Shown here piece by piece: positions 42,698 through 50,864 of a DNA stretch of 60,548 nucleotides. Source of the DNA: Bacilli bacterium (lineage in GTDB: Bacteria > Bacillota_I > Bacilli_A > RFN20 > CAG-826); assembly GCA_017626815.1 (NCBI GenBank), contig JAGAHY010000128.1, positions 1-60,548 of the forward strand. Reading direction: 5' to 3'. The notes below the pieces were generated by a model. The model was not told the DNA's origin. It worked only from the letters and a program-made list of their open reading frames with translations, and did not search any database. A program made the position numbers and the translations under genes. How positions within the stretch are numbered: position 1 is the stretch's first letter; the number at the start of each line of letters is the position of its first letter.

Positions 42698-44056
42698 TTA
42701 TTTCAGCCATTGCTTGAGTCCCCACTTCTCCAAGCTCCATTCTTCCATATAGGCGTTGCATTCATAATCGATGTAATAAAGCAACCCATCTTTGCACACA
42801 AAGTTGGTGGGATAATAATCGATGTTGAGGCCTTTGCTTTTCGCTAGATCCGCCATCTCCTGAAGCTGAGGGATATATTCCGCGACCGAGCGTTTTTCCT
42901 TAAGAAGGTCGGCGATGACATCACCTTCGATATATTCCTTGATGATGACCTCATTCTCCGTGTCAATATCCACGATCTTTGGAATGCGTATGCCTGTATC
43001 TAGCAACCGTTGATAATCGTTTCTCTCAGCTTCGATTTTGTTGCCGAACTGATAATAGTTGCAGGGCTCATGATGAATTTGTTTGAGTACGTATTCTTGG
43101 CCATCGGCTTTAACCAAATAGGAATAGCCACCTTTCCCTTTGCCTAAGAATTTCTCCACCTTATAGGTAACCCCATTAACGATGCGTTCCCCTTTTTTCC
43201 AATAGAACGAGAAATGGTGTTTCTTGGTGAAACCTAACCGCTGATAGAAGTCTTGATCGGAGACGACAATGGCCCTGCTGGCTCCGCGTTGTCTCGCATG
43301 ATTCAAGGCCTCATAGACAGCAGCCTTCCCTAATCCGAGCTTACGGCAGCCCGGTATGACGCAGACCGGTTCTACATAAGCATAGTCCGTTCTTTTGTCG
43401 TACCACGTGGATGCGCTAGCCACGGCCTGTCCTTCCTTATCTCGGACGAGAATGCAAAGAAACGGATCAAAATGTGGCCGTTTTGCATCAGTTTTCTTGT
43501 ATTGCTTTAAAAATTCCTGCTTATCCTCACCATGATCGAAGCCCTGCCAGAAAAGCCATTCGATTTCTTGAGGGTTTTCCTGCGCGTCAAAAGTCTCCAT
43601 CGTAAAGCCTTCAGGCAAGGTGACGGGGTAGTCTTCTTTTAACTCGATTTCGCAAACCGTTTCCTCAGCCTCCTCCTTAAAGAAGCCCTGTCTGATGGCC
43701 TCTTCCGTTTCCACTCGGTTATGATCATGGAAGGCGACACCTAACCCTTGATCGTCCTTTAGATGATCATAGGCGTAATTTAATATTTCAGGATAAAGGG
43801 CTTGATGCTCGGGGAGCACTCCGACAAATGCCTCGCCGAAAAACATGTCAATAAGCGCGGCCCCGACGATGCGACCATCTTCGAACCATAAACCCATCTC
43901 GCTTAAGAGTTCTTTCTGGGTCAAAGGATGTTCATGCATCCATTCAAACCTCGCCCAGTTCCAGTTCGCGTGGTACGGGCTTTCTCGATTGAGCTCAATA
44001 AGAAAATCGCACACTTGCTGATAGTTGCTTGGATGATAATGCTCGAACCGTATCAT
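42698..44056 (-). CDS. Tandem GNAT acetyltransferase fused to a kinase-like domain
   Basis: A 452-aa protein. Residues about 1-140 are a degenerate GNAT-like half, and about 145-290 are a canonical GNAT (VCVIPGCRKLGLGKAAVYEAL). The C-terminal 155 residues look like a small protein-kinase/APH fold: glycine loop FLGKGKGGYSYLV, VLKQ lysine, NIDYYPTNFV catalytic loop and YYIDYE at the metal-binding position. I infer an enzyme that can both acetylate and phosphorylate a small molecule, or a kinase-like regulator of the acetyltransferase, reminiscent in plan of bifunctional aminoglycoside-modifying enzymes but not homologous by eye. GAGAGG lies 8 nt before the ATG. Confidence 0.78.
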   Translation of the reverse strand: MIRFEHYHPSNYQQVCDFLIELNRESPYHANWNWARFEWMHEHPLTQKELLSEMGLWFEDGRIVGAALIDMFFGEAFVGVLPEHQALYPEILNYAYDHLKDDQGLGVAFHDHNRVETEEAIRQGFFKEEAEETVCEIELKEDYPVTLPEGFTMETFDAQENPQEIEWLFWQGFDHGEDKQEFLKQYKKTDAKRPHFDPFLCILVRDKEGQAVASASTWYDKRTDYAYVEPVCVIPGCRKLGLGKAAVYEALNHARQRGASRAIVVSDQDFYQRLGFTKKHHFSFYWKKGERIVNGVTYKVEKFLGKGKGGYSYLVKADGQEYVLKQIHHEPCNYYQFGNKIEAERNDYQRLLDTGIRIPKIVDIDTENEVIIKEYIEGDVIADLLKEKRSVAEYIPQLQEMADLAKSKGLNIDYYPTNFVCKDGLLYYIDYECNAYMEEWSLEKWGLKQWLK

Positions 44057-44115
44057 GATGATATCCTCTCTATAAATCAAAATTTCCTGATAAAAATCGC
44101 GTTATTGCGCCCTTT

Positions 44116-44199
44116 TCAATAAAATAACGTATTTTTATGGAACGCCCCAAAGGCAAACCCGGCTATCGATCCGATGATGATTTTTGTCTTCTTTTTCAT
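44116..44199 (-). CDS. 27-aa hydrophobic small protein or truncated N-terminus
   Basis: MKKKTKIIIGSIAGFAFGAF then HKNTLFY, preceded by AAAGGGG 5 nt before the ATG. One hydrophobic segment after a Lys-rich start looks like a signal anchor. It may be a genuine small membrane protein or the surviving start of a lost gene. Confidence 0.35.
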   Translation of the reverse strand: MKKKTKIIIGSIAGFAFGAFHKNTLFY

Positions 44200-44318
44200 G
44201 GCTGCCCCTTTATTGTAAAGAATCAACAGGATAATTGGGACATCATCCTGACGCAGAAAAAGCGTTGCCGACAGAAAAGTATCGTTTATAGAATATCGAG
44301 GATGGAGTTCGATGGTTT

Positions 44319-44924
44319 CTAAGAGATCAAAAGAGTTTCGGGATGGCTAAATTGAAACTGAACCGCTTTCTTCGGATTGGTTAGAAGCATCAATACGCCA
44401 GGTTCTTTGGTGCCGAATTGAGTCTCGTATTCCAATTTGCGGTATGGAATGAAGCCGCACTTCTCCTGCACTCTCCGTGAACGGCCATTCCTATCAAAAT
44501 GGCCGGATAAAAGAAAGTCGTAGTCAAGAACGTGGAATAAATAGGTGACGACTACGTTAACCGCTTCGGGCATGAGGCCTCTTCCCCAATAATCTTTGCT
44601 AAGGACATATCCAATGGAACGTCCTCGGTAGTCGAAGAATTCGGATAATTTGTCTTCAAGGTCATACTCTTCGACCCCTAAAGAACCGATAACTTTGTAA
44701 TTCTCTTTGAAGACAATGGCAAAAGCCTTCTTTTCTTCGATAAAGCGATTCAGTATGTCCTTGGATACTTGGAGGGATTCATGGTGGGACCATCCGGCCA
44801 TCTCGCCCACTCCAGGTACCGAAGCATATTCAAATAGATCGTTTAAATCCGACTCCAGCCATGGGCGCAACAATAGACGTTCCGTCTCAAGGCAAATTCC
44901 TGTGACATCAAATTCCGCGTTCAT
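44319..44924 (-). CDS. RimJ/RimL-type GNAT acetyltransferase
   Basis: A 201-aa single-domain acetyltransferase: LETERLLLRPWLESDLNDLF at the start, IGYVLSKDYWGRGLMPEAVN as the acetyl-CoA binding segment, and NGRSRRVQEKCGFIPYRKLEY. Relatives acetylate N-termini of ribosomal proteins or small amines. The start at MNAEFDV is chosen because TGTTATCCT, an extended -10, ends 6 bp upstream; no Shine-Dalgarno is present. Confidence 0.87.
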   Translation of the reverse strand: MNAEFDVTGICLETERLLLRPWLESDLNDLFEYASVPGVGEMAGWSHHESLQVSKDILNRFIEEKKAFAIVFKENYKVIGSLGVEEYDLEDKLSEFFDYRGRSIGYVLSKDYWGRGLMPEAVNVVVTYLFHVLDYDFLLSGHFDRNGRSRRVQEKCGFIPYRKLEYETQFGTKEPGVLMLLTNPKKAVQFQFSHPETLLIS

Positions 44925-44930
44925 GGGATA

Positions 44931-44936
44931 AGGATA
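44931..44936 (-). promoter_or_regulatory. Extended -10-like TGT-TATCCT placed for a leaderless mRNA
   Basis: TATCCT (4 of 6 consensus bases) ends 6 bp before the ATG at 44924 and carries the TGn extension upstream. Confidence 0.4.
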
Positions 44937-44988
44937 ACACAAGTGCCGATAACTACCAGTTGATGTCCGAGTTCAAATAATGGTCACG

Positions 44989-47925
44989 CTATCTAGAAAA
45001 GCGAGTGTACAGGGTGAATGAGGTTTTAAACACCGCTTCACTTGCCCCTTCGGCAGGGGTCAAGGGAGTGGTTAGATCCTTATCGAGGAAGAATATAGGC
45101 TCTGAATCCGGGTTGATATAGAAGGAATATCCCTCGCTGCCGAAATAATCTTTTTGGGTCGTGATGACCTTGCCGTTATATACCGAACATAACGAGTAGG
45201 TATAGGCCGCATAAGATTCGTCATACGTGGCCGTATTCTCACCAACTTGGGCGATATGGTAATAACGAGAGCCATGCAGGATAACGGCTCCTTCATATAG
45301 CCCGCCGTCTTCCCAAACGATGTCAAACTGGGCTCCCCCTTGGCCATTGTTGATGTGATAAACCTTGCACCAATCATTCTCGCAATAGATGTTCAAGACG
45401 GAGTTATCGACCAAAGCAACCAGGTCTTGGGAATAACGACCGAGTTCTTTGCCATTAAGCGTCATGGTGAACTCAGCATCGAAATAACTTGACCCATCAT
45501 AATAAGAAGGGAACGAGTAGCTGCTATAGTTGTTCATGATTTCCCCTCTGCGGACGCCAAAATCAACGCTCCGATAAGGAGATAAGATGCCGTTGATATA
45601 CGTATTTACGGTTAACGTAACGTAATCAATTATCGAATTATCTCTGCAATACAGGGTTATTTGTTCTGCTCCAAGGGTGATTTCTTCCTCTAAGCCCACC
45701 ATGGTGCTGCAAGTCGAATCGCGGTAAAGAACGTAGTTAAAGATGGCGCCGCCTTTGACGCTAGCCCCAATCACGTCAGTGTAGGTGAACAGTTCTTGTT
45801 TGGTGTTCGCGTCGATGACCACGATGCTGCCCTGGGTCTGAACTTGGGAATTGACCCGACGGTAAATAGATAAGCCATCTCTGGCCACGATCTCTCCATG
45901 AATCGAAATCGCGCACCCGGGGTCTTCGAAGTATTCGCCTTCACCAAAGGTGCCGATTACATTGATGATTTCACCATCGTCGAATTCATAAGAATCCACA
46001 AGTTCAGGAATACCCGTCTGAGCGTCGACTTCGTATAAATATACGGTGACTCGTTGAGAAGGCTGGCTGCTACTGCTGCCTCCGCCTTGTCCACCGGAGA
46101 GGATTTCGCTGATGCTCCCTTTCATAAACGTGAAAGAATGGATGGTTATCGTCTGGTTCGAGCCACTCTTGTCGATAAGGATAAGAACGTCGACATTGTT
46201 CACCGTCGCGTAAAAGGCACTATTCTCGCTGATGACCGCCCATCCCGAATACGAACCAACATATTCTTTATAACTACGGCTGAAATCATCGCTGCTAAAT
46301 TCGCCTTTATCTAATTGAATCTCATAAGACCTAGAGGACCCGGAAATAATATAGGGAACCAGGGCGTCCGCGCTGATTTGGCCACCGCTTACGTGTTCCA
46401 CAACCGCGGCAATCGCCGAAGCGCTTTGATAAGTTTGCTCCTTATAAGAAGAATACTCGCCCGTATAATCATTCCCGTTTGCAATGAGGATGGGGTCTTT
46501 GCCTTCCGATTGTTTATCCGTTTTGCTGATGACAATCATATCCGTCCCACCCATCCGGATGATAGCTATTCCATAATCGGGTTCGCCGTTGGCGGTTGGA
46601 TGCAAATATAAGCTATGGTCGCCTTCTTTGATTTCGGTGAAGCCATTCTCCGATAGGGTTCTTCGGTACCGTTCAAAGTCATCGCTTTGTTGATTGAGGA
46701 CAGTGATGACATAGAAATACGAATTAGACTCATCCGAATAATCCCTCGATACACTGAAGGTCGCGGTTTTGCTTAAGAAGCCGGGGACTCCTTGATAGCC
46801 ATCCTCGATGAGTCCTTGGGTCGGCCAAGAAGCGTCTACCCTTTCTTGATCCCCGCCCTCCTGAGGGTGTTCCTTCGCGCCGGTATAGACGATGTTATAC
46901 ATCAAATCACGTCCATAGATACCGGAGAACTCATCAAAGCAGGTTTTTAAAATCGGTTGGGGAGTTGCGGGCTTTTTGATATAGTCCTTGTATTGAATTT
47001 CGGTTCCGTTAACGCCTAAATCGTCGCAAGCGATGCCGATAGCTTGGCTAGCCTTGTCATCGCCAAGTTGGTTTCGTTGGTACCTTTTTCCGTTTTTATA
47101 TAATTGGATGGTCGGCTTGCATTGGAAGCCAACGTCAGACAGATAGTCCGTGAACGAAGGATGCCCGGCGTCGATGACGACCGCCTTATTCGCGCTATAG
47201 CCAATCTTGCCCCACTCCGTAATCGCGTCGGAAGAGACATTAACGTAATCAAATTCAGCGGAAAAATACTTTTCTTCATCGACATTAAAGTCACAGCAAT
47301 CATCCAGGGCGAACAACTTTAGTTTATAGTTCGCGTCCGTCTTCTTCATGTCATAATTCAGGAGCATCTCCGCGTACATGGCTTGATGATGGATATCGCT
47401 GCCATGGGTATAGTTGACATCGAATAACGTCTTACAGTTGATGAGATCGTTCTCGTCGATGCTGATGTAAAGCGAGAAGTTCAAGGAATAGTCTTGCTTA
47501 TATGCGGGCTCGGCAGTTTCTTTGCCTGTGGAGAAATCATAGTAGATATTACCGGTGATGGTCTGCTGATACTTGACCCCAAAATCAAAACCACTACCGA
47601 TTTTCTCCAATGTCTTCTTTATATATAGGAATTGGATCATCGGAGGCTCGTCGTATTTAAAGTCCGGCTCGCCGGAGGCACCATCGGTGAAAACGCCATA
47701 AATGGCGCTTAAAGCATCGGCTTCGCTCCGTTTTCCTTTTGGCGCTATTTGGGTGGCATACCGATTCGCGCCTTTTTGGTTCTTTAACGATTTTTCCACC
47801 CCATTTAGGGCATACTGCACTTTCTCAAATTGGGTTTCTGGCAGCCTGTCATTCGAGGCCTGCCCGCAGCCAATAAGAAACGACAAACATAGCGATAAAG
47901 TGAGAATTAGTCCACGTTTTTTCAT
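44989..47925 (-). CDS. Large lipoprotein of unknown function
   Basis: A 978-aa surface lipoprotein (FLIGC, Cys20). The N-terminal 600 residues show no recognised domain; the last 350 are beta-rich with a Gly/Ser linker (GGQGGGSSSSQPS, about 615) and repeated segments of the kind VTVYLYEVDAQTG, TLTVNTYINGILSPYRSVDF and YRDSTCSTMVGLEEEITLG, resembling bacterial Ig-like or MucBP/InlB-type adhesive repeats. AAAGGGG lies 4 nt before the ATG. I infer a surface attachment or envelope role; no catalytic motif is visible. Confidence 0.78.
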   Translation of the reverse strand: MKKRGLILTLSLCLSFLIGCGQASNDRLPETQFEKVQYALNGVEKSLKNQKGANRYATQIAPKGKRSEADALSAIYGVFTDGASGEPDFKYDEPPMIQFLYIKKTLEKIGSGFDFGVKYQQTITGNIYYDFSTGKETAEPAYKQDYSLNFSLYISIDENDLINCKTLFDVNYTHGSDIHHQAMYAEMLLNYDMKKTDANYKLKLFALDDCCDFNVDEEKYFSAEFDYVNVSSDAITEWGKIGYSANKAVVIDAGHPSFTDYLSDVGFQCKPTIQLYKNGKRYQRNQLGDDKASQAIGIACDDLGVNGTEIQYKDYIKKPATPQPILKTCFDEFSGIYGRDLMYNIVYTGAKEHPQEGGDQERVDASWPTQGLIEDGYQGVPGFLSKTATFSVSRDYSDESNSYFYVITVLNQQSDDFERYRRTLSENGFTEIKEGDHSLYLHPTANGEPDYGIAIIRMGGTDMIVISKTDKQSEGKDPILIANGNDYTGEYSSYKEQTYQSASAIAAVVEHVSGGQISADALVPYIISGSSRSYEIQLDKGEFSSDDFSRSYKEYVGSYSGWAVISENSAFYATVNNVDVLILIDKSGSNQTITIHSFTFMKGSISEILSGGQGGGSSSSQPSQRVTVYLYEVDAQTGIPELVDSYEFDDGEIINVIGTFGEGEYFEDPGCAISIHGEIVARDGLSIYRRVNSQVQTQGSIVVIDANTKQELFTYTDVIGASVKGGAIFNYVLYRDSTCSTMVGLEEEITLGAEQITLYCRDNSIIDYVTLTVNTYINGILSPYRSVDFGVRRGEIMNNYSSYSFPSYYDGSSYFDAEFTMTLNGKELGRYSQDLVALVDNSVLNIYCENDWCKVYHINNGQGGAQFDIVWEDGGLYEGAVILHGSRYYHIAQVGENTATYDESYAAYTYSLCSVYNGKVITTQKDYFGSEGYSFYINPDSEPIFFLDKDLTTPLTPAEGASEAVFKTSFTLYTRFSR

Positions 47926-48227
47926 AAGTCCCCTTTCCTACAAACGCAAGAATAAACGACGGCTAACAACTAATTGCTCCTCACAAAACCTGACTCCAGG
48001 CTAAGAGAAGACAGAATCGACTATGATGGGGATGGAGCAAAGACGGTTATCGCATCTATGCTCCTTAACGGCACCTGCATTATAACCTTCTATATATCAG
48101 TGTCAAATTTAGAGACTTATCGAAAACTCGGCATACTGGTTGATGGAACAAACTCCGCGATTCCGATTAAATATAAATGTCGTTATATTCCCGTACCTTA
48201 AAAGCGGTTTTTTGCAAGGTTTTACTA
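47926..48227. other. Intergenic region; no gene recognised
   Basis: It holds the upstream region of the 978-aa lipoprotein and the 3' flank of the AAA/PD-(D/E)XK gene. A 75-codon plus-strand frame (47974-48201) has no ribosome site or family likeness. No clear terminator was found. Confidence 0.45.
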
Positions 48228-49886
48228 TTAAATCTCGCCTTTTTTCACCAGAGAATATTCGATATGGCTCCCCTTATCATCAAAGACAAAACTATAGAGC
48301 CCAATTCTTTCGATCTCGCGAAGCTGCAGCTCTTGGTAATACTGTCGCGACTCGATCTGCAACAAAGCATTTTTCGCGTATTGTTTTTTTCTTTCCTCGC
48401 TAAGGACGCCCTTATACTTTTTTAGCTCGATGACCGCTCCAAAGCGTTTATCTTTTTTGGGTGAAATCAAAATATCGCATCTACCGAATCGGTTGATGAC
48501 CTCACTTTTGACAATATGAGTTGAAAAGAGAACAGCTAGGATACCTGTTACCAAGACCTGGTAGTCTTTTTCCTTCGTCAGGTCGTAATAAGAGAACGAA
48601 GAAAGAACATATTTGGTAATAAGGTCGGCTATTTCGTCCGCTTCCCCTTTTTCTATGGCTGTTTTAAGACGATGCGCGAGCAAGATAGACTCGTTGTTTA
48701 GATTCCTATCCACGATTTCTCTTTGAATGGCGGAGCTGATTTCCAAATTAGGCACGACCGCCTTCCACCTCTCGCCATCGTGCGAAGCGGAAAGGTAGCC
48801 AGCTTGTACCAAAAACGAAAGGAACGTGTTAAAGTCGGCGCGGATATCGCGATAGGAAACAGCGCCTTGAAAGAAGAAACTGTCCTCGGGGTTATCTATA
48901 GCGAAATTCAGCTTTTCAATAAGGCCGGGGTTTTGAGAAACAAATGCCCTAATCGCATTGTTCGCGCCCGTGCTCACCCAATAAGGGACAAAGGCTTCTT
49001 TGTCGACGAAATTCAAAACCGACCATGGATTTAGCATGTTCAATGGTCCGTATCCGCCATACCACTCTTGAATCCGCTCAAATGGGATCGACAAAGAGAA
49101 ATGATTCAGCATTTCCTGCACTTCCTCGCGCGTGAAGCCAAAGTATTGGCTTAAGTCTTTTTCGGTTATTGGAAAAACGGTAAGGTTATTTAAATCAGAA
49201 AAAATGGATTCTTTTGCTATTTCCAAAACGCCGGTCAGCACGGAAAAGAAAAGATCTTTGTTTGCTTTTAGAAAGGAAGAATAGAATTTCCGAAAATATC
49301 CAATGACTTCGTCATAATACCCATTATCAAAGGCGTTTTGAATGGGCGTGTCGTATTCGTCCACCAAAATAACGACCTTCTTTTGATAATGCCGGTAGAG
49401 CCAATGGGAAAGGGTCTCAACGGCCGTAATATAGTTCCAAGGGTCTTTGTTAAATCCATTGGCCAAATCGGCGTATTCTTTCCTTTCCGCTTCGCGAAGG
49501 AAAGGACTATCGCCCAATTCCGGGAACGCTCGATAGCACTCGACAACGAGGCCCCTAACACCATCCAGCATCAAAGCAGGGCTCTCGTCGGGCAGATTTT
49601 TCATATTGATGTGAATGACGGGGTAAATGTTGGCGGCATCAACGTATTTTTTTCCCGCTTGAAAAATCTTCTTGTCATTGAAATAAGTGTTGCCGCGTTC
49701 TTTGATGTTGAAATAGTAGTCTATCATGGAGAGCGTGAGACTTTTGCCAAAACGTCTAGGCTTAGTAAAAAGGACGTTTTTCCCAATCAAATAATCCAGG
49801 ATATCCTTGATGATCAATGTCTTGTCAACATAATAGTAATTACATGCGACGGCGAAGTCCTCGATTCCAATAGGTAAATTTTTCAT
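48228..49886 (-). CDS. AAA-ATPase-like protein with C-terminal PD-(D/E)XK nuclease domain
   Basis: A 552-aa member of the AAA-ATPase_like/DUF1703 family, very common in gut bacteria. The family-specific P-loop variant TKPRRFGKSLTLSM is near residue 41 and a Walker B VVILVDEYDTPI near 172. The C-terminus has the PD-(D/E)XK nuclease core GRCDILIS (Asp471) and AVIELKK (Glu487, Lys489), so the metal-binding residues are present. The function of the family is unknown; mobile-element or defence roles are suggested by its spread. GAGGG is 7 nt before the ATG. Upstream lies an array of TACCA motifs. It belongs to the same family as the gene at 56355-58130. Confidence 0.88.
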   Translation of the reverse strand: MKNLPIGIEDFAVACNYYYVDKTLIIKDILDYLIGKNVLFTKPRRFGKSLTLSMIDYYFNIKERGNTYFNDKKIFQAGKKYVDAANIYPVIHINMKNLPDESPALMLDGVRGLVVECYRAFPELGDSPFLREAERKEYADLANGFNKDPWNYITAVETLSHWLYRHYQKKVVILVDEYDTPIQNAFDNGYYDEVIGYFRKFYSSFLKANKDLFFSVLTGVLEIAKESIFSDLNNLTVFPITEKDLSQYFGFTREEVQEMLNHFSLSIPFERIQEWYGGYGPLNMLNPWSVLNFVDKEAFVPYWVSTGANNAIRAFVSQNPGLIEKLNFAIDNPEDSFFFQGAVSYRDIRADFNTFLSFLVQAGYLSASHDGERWKAVVPNLEISSAIQREIVDRNLNNESILLAHRLKTAIEKGEADEIADLITKYVLSSFSYYDLTKEKDYQVLVTGILAVLFSTHIVKSEVINRFGRCDILISPKKDKRFGAVIELKKYKGVLSEERKKQYAKNALLQIESRQYYQELQLREIERIGLYSFVFDDKGSHIEYSLVKKGEI

Positions 49887-49926
49887 ATTGAGCCCTCTGT
49901 TTTCTATATTTTAGAAAATCTTCAAG

Positions 49927-50011
49927 TACCAATCAATCAAATACCACAGATTTACCAAAGGGTTACCAAAAATTACCAAGCGTTTACCAAAAATTACCAA
50001 AGGGTTACCAA
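49927..50011. repeat. Helically phased TACCA repeat array
   Basis: The motif TACCA recurs at 49927, 49942, 49953, 49964, 49974, 49985, 49995 and 50006. The last seven are spaced 11, 11, 10, 11, 10 and 11 bp, one helical turn each, mostly inside TTACCAAA. Alternate units are more alike (GGTTACCAAA and AATTACCAA), giving a 21-bp higher period. It lies 41 bp upstream of the AAA/PD-(D/E)XK start. Confidence 0.8.
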
Positions 50012-50137
50012 AGCAAAATCCATACGCGCTCCCAAGCGTTTTCTCGATTATGAGTAAGATCAGATTCACACTAATCCAAGAATCGTCGCAGCCGATCTTT
50101 TTGATGAGCCAATGACTTCTTTAGTGACTTAGGATAA

Positions 50138-50263
50138 ACGAGTTTGAGCGGCGCCTGTTTGCCCATGTCGTTCTCTATAACTTAAAGGCCGTCTCCGAAT
50201 CTAAGGCGGCTCACATGGCGTGTAGAAAAACGTCAAGAAATCAGACAGCAGATTATAGAGCAA
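50138..50263 (+). pseudogene. Possible transposase C-terminal remnant, copy 1
   Basis: A plus-strand frame reads NEFERRLFAHVVLYNL then KAVSESKAAHMACRK. The F-A-x-x-V-L-Y-N pattern resembles the C-terminal part of IS4-type transposases, and the stretch LKAVSESKAAH recurs as LKTVSEAKTAH at 50695-50740. No start or catalytic residues are present, so this is at most a remnant. Confidence 0.3.
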
Positions 50264-50290
50264 AACGAATACGTGGGCCGAAAGTTACAA

Positions 50291-50563
50291 CTAAATGCCA
50301 AAATCGCCGCAAATCGCGCCGCATTTTTTGCAGACATATTTGTCTAGATTTGATTCTTCCGTTCCTTTAAATACGTGTTCTTTTGTTCCGCAGTTGGGGC
50401 AAGCTGGGGCACACAAACTGCCGCCAGAAACAGCTTCCAATTGCTCGTCTGTGAGTTCCACACCCTGCGCTTTTGCCAATTGCAGTATTTCTTCGTTATT
50501 CTTGCAACTCTTCAGTTTAGCAATTTGCTCGTCGTTCAAACCTTTTAGCAATTCAGATCTCAT
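50291..50563 (-). CDS. Nif11-like leader peptide with a zinc-ribbon-like core
   Basis: A 90-aa protein. Residues 1-49 are a Nif11-like leader of the kind found on RiPP precursors (LNDEQIAKLKSC, NNEEILQLAKAQGVELT, DEQLEAVSGG) ending in a double-glycine cleavage motif. The following 41 residues contain CAPACPNCG and YVCKKCGAICG, two CxxC pairs that look like a zinc ribbon. It could be a RiPP precursor, with Cys residues as modification sites, or a leader fused to a metal-binding tail. No maturase or C39 peptidase-transporter is in the window. AAAGGAG is 11 nt before the ATG. Confidence 0.7.
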   Translation of the reverse strand: MRSELLKGLNDEQIAKLKSCKNNEEILQLAKAQGVELTDEQLEAVSGGSLCAPACPNCGTKEHVFKGTEESNLDKYVCKKCGAICGDFGI

Positions 50564-50694
50564 TGTCGGCAGTCTCCTTTTTCTGTTCCCATATTAACAC
50601 AACGGGGATTACAAATGCGTTAAAAAATGCCAGCCCATATTGAAACTGGCATCCATTGGGTAAGGGAAACCTTTCAACGGTACTTCACGCCAAT

Positions 50695-50745
50695 GAAGTC
50701 TAAAGACCGTCTCCGAAGCCAAAACAGCCCATCTAAAGTGAGAAG
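50695..50745 (+). pseudogene. Possible transposase remnant, copy 2
   Basis: AAAGACCGTCTCCGAAGCC and its flank match the segment at 50179-50215 (AAAGGCCGTCTCCGAATC) at DNA level and encode SLKTVSEAKTAHLK against NLKAVSESKAAHMA. The copy is shorter and interrupted by stops. The two copies flank the Nif11-like gene. Confidence 0.3.
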
Positions 50746-50864
50746 GGAATTCGGAGGGAAATAGTTGTCTATTATGAGCCGAAATGGTTAAAATTCGGCA
50801 TAGCGTTGGAAATCGTTTCCATAGGATGACAGATCGCCTCATAACGTATTAGGAGGTAATGAAG

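Noticed and set aside
49927..50011. CRISPR array
   Set aside because: The repeats are 5-8 bp at 10-11 bp spacing, without 25-40 bp repeats or unique spacers, and no cas genes are present.
50609..50842. A 77-codon minus-strand gene
   Set aside because: It is antisense to the transposase-like remnant, lacks a ribosome site and ends without any motif.
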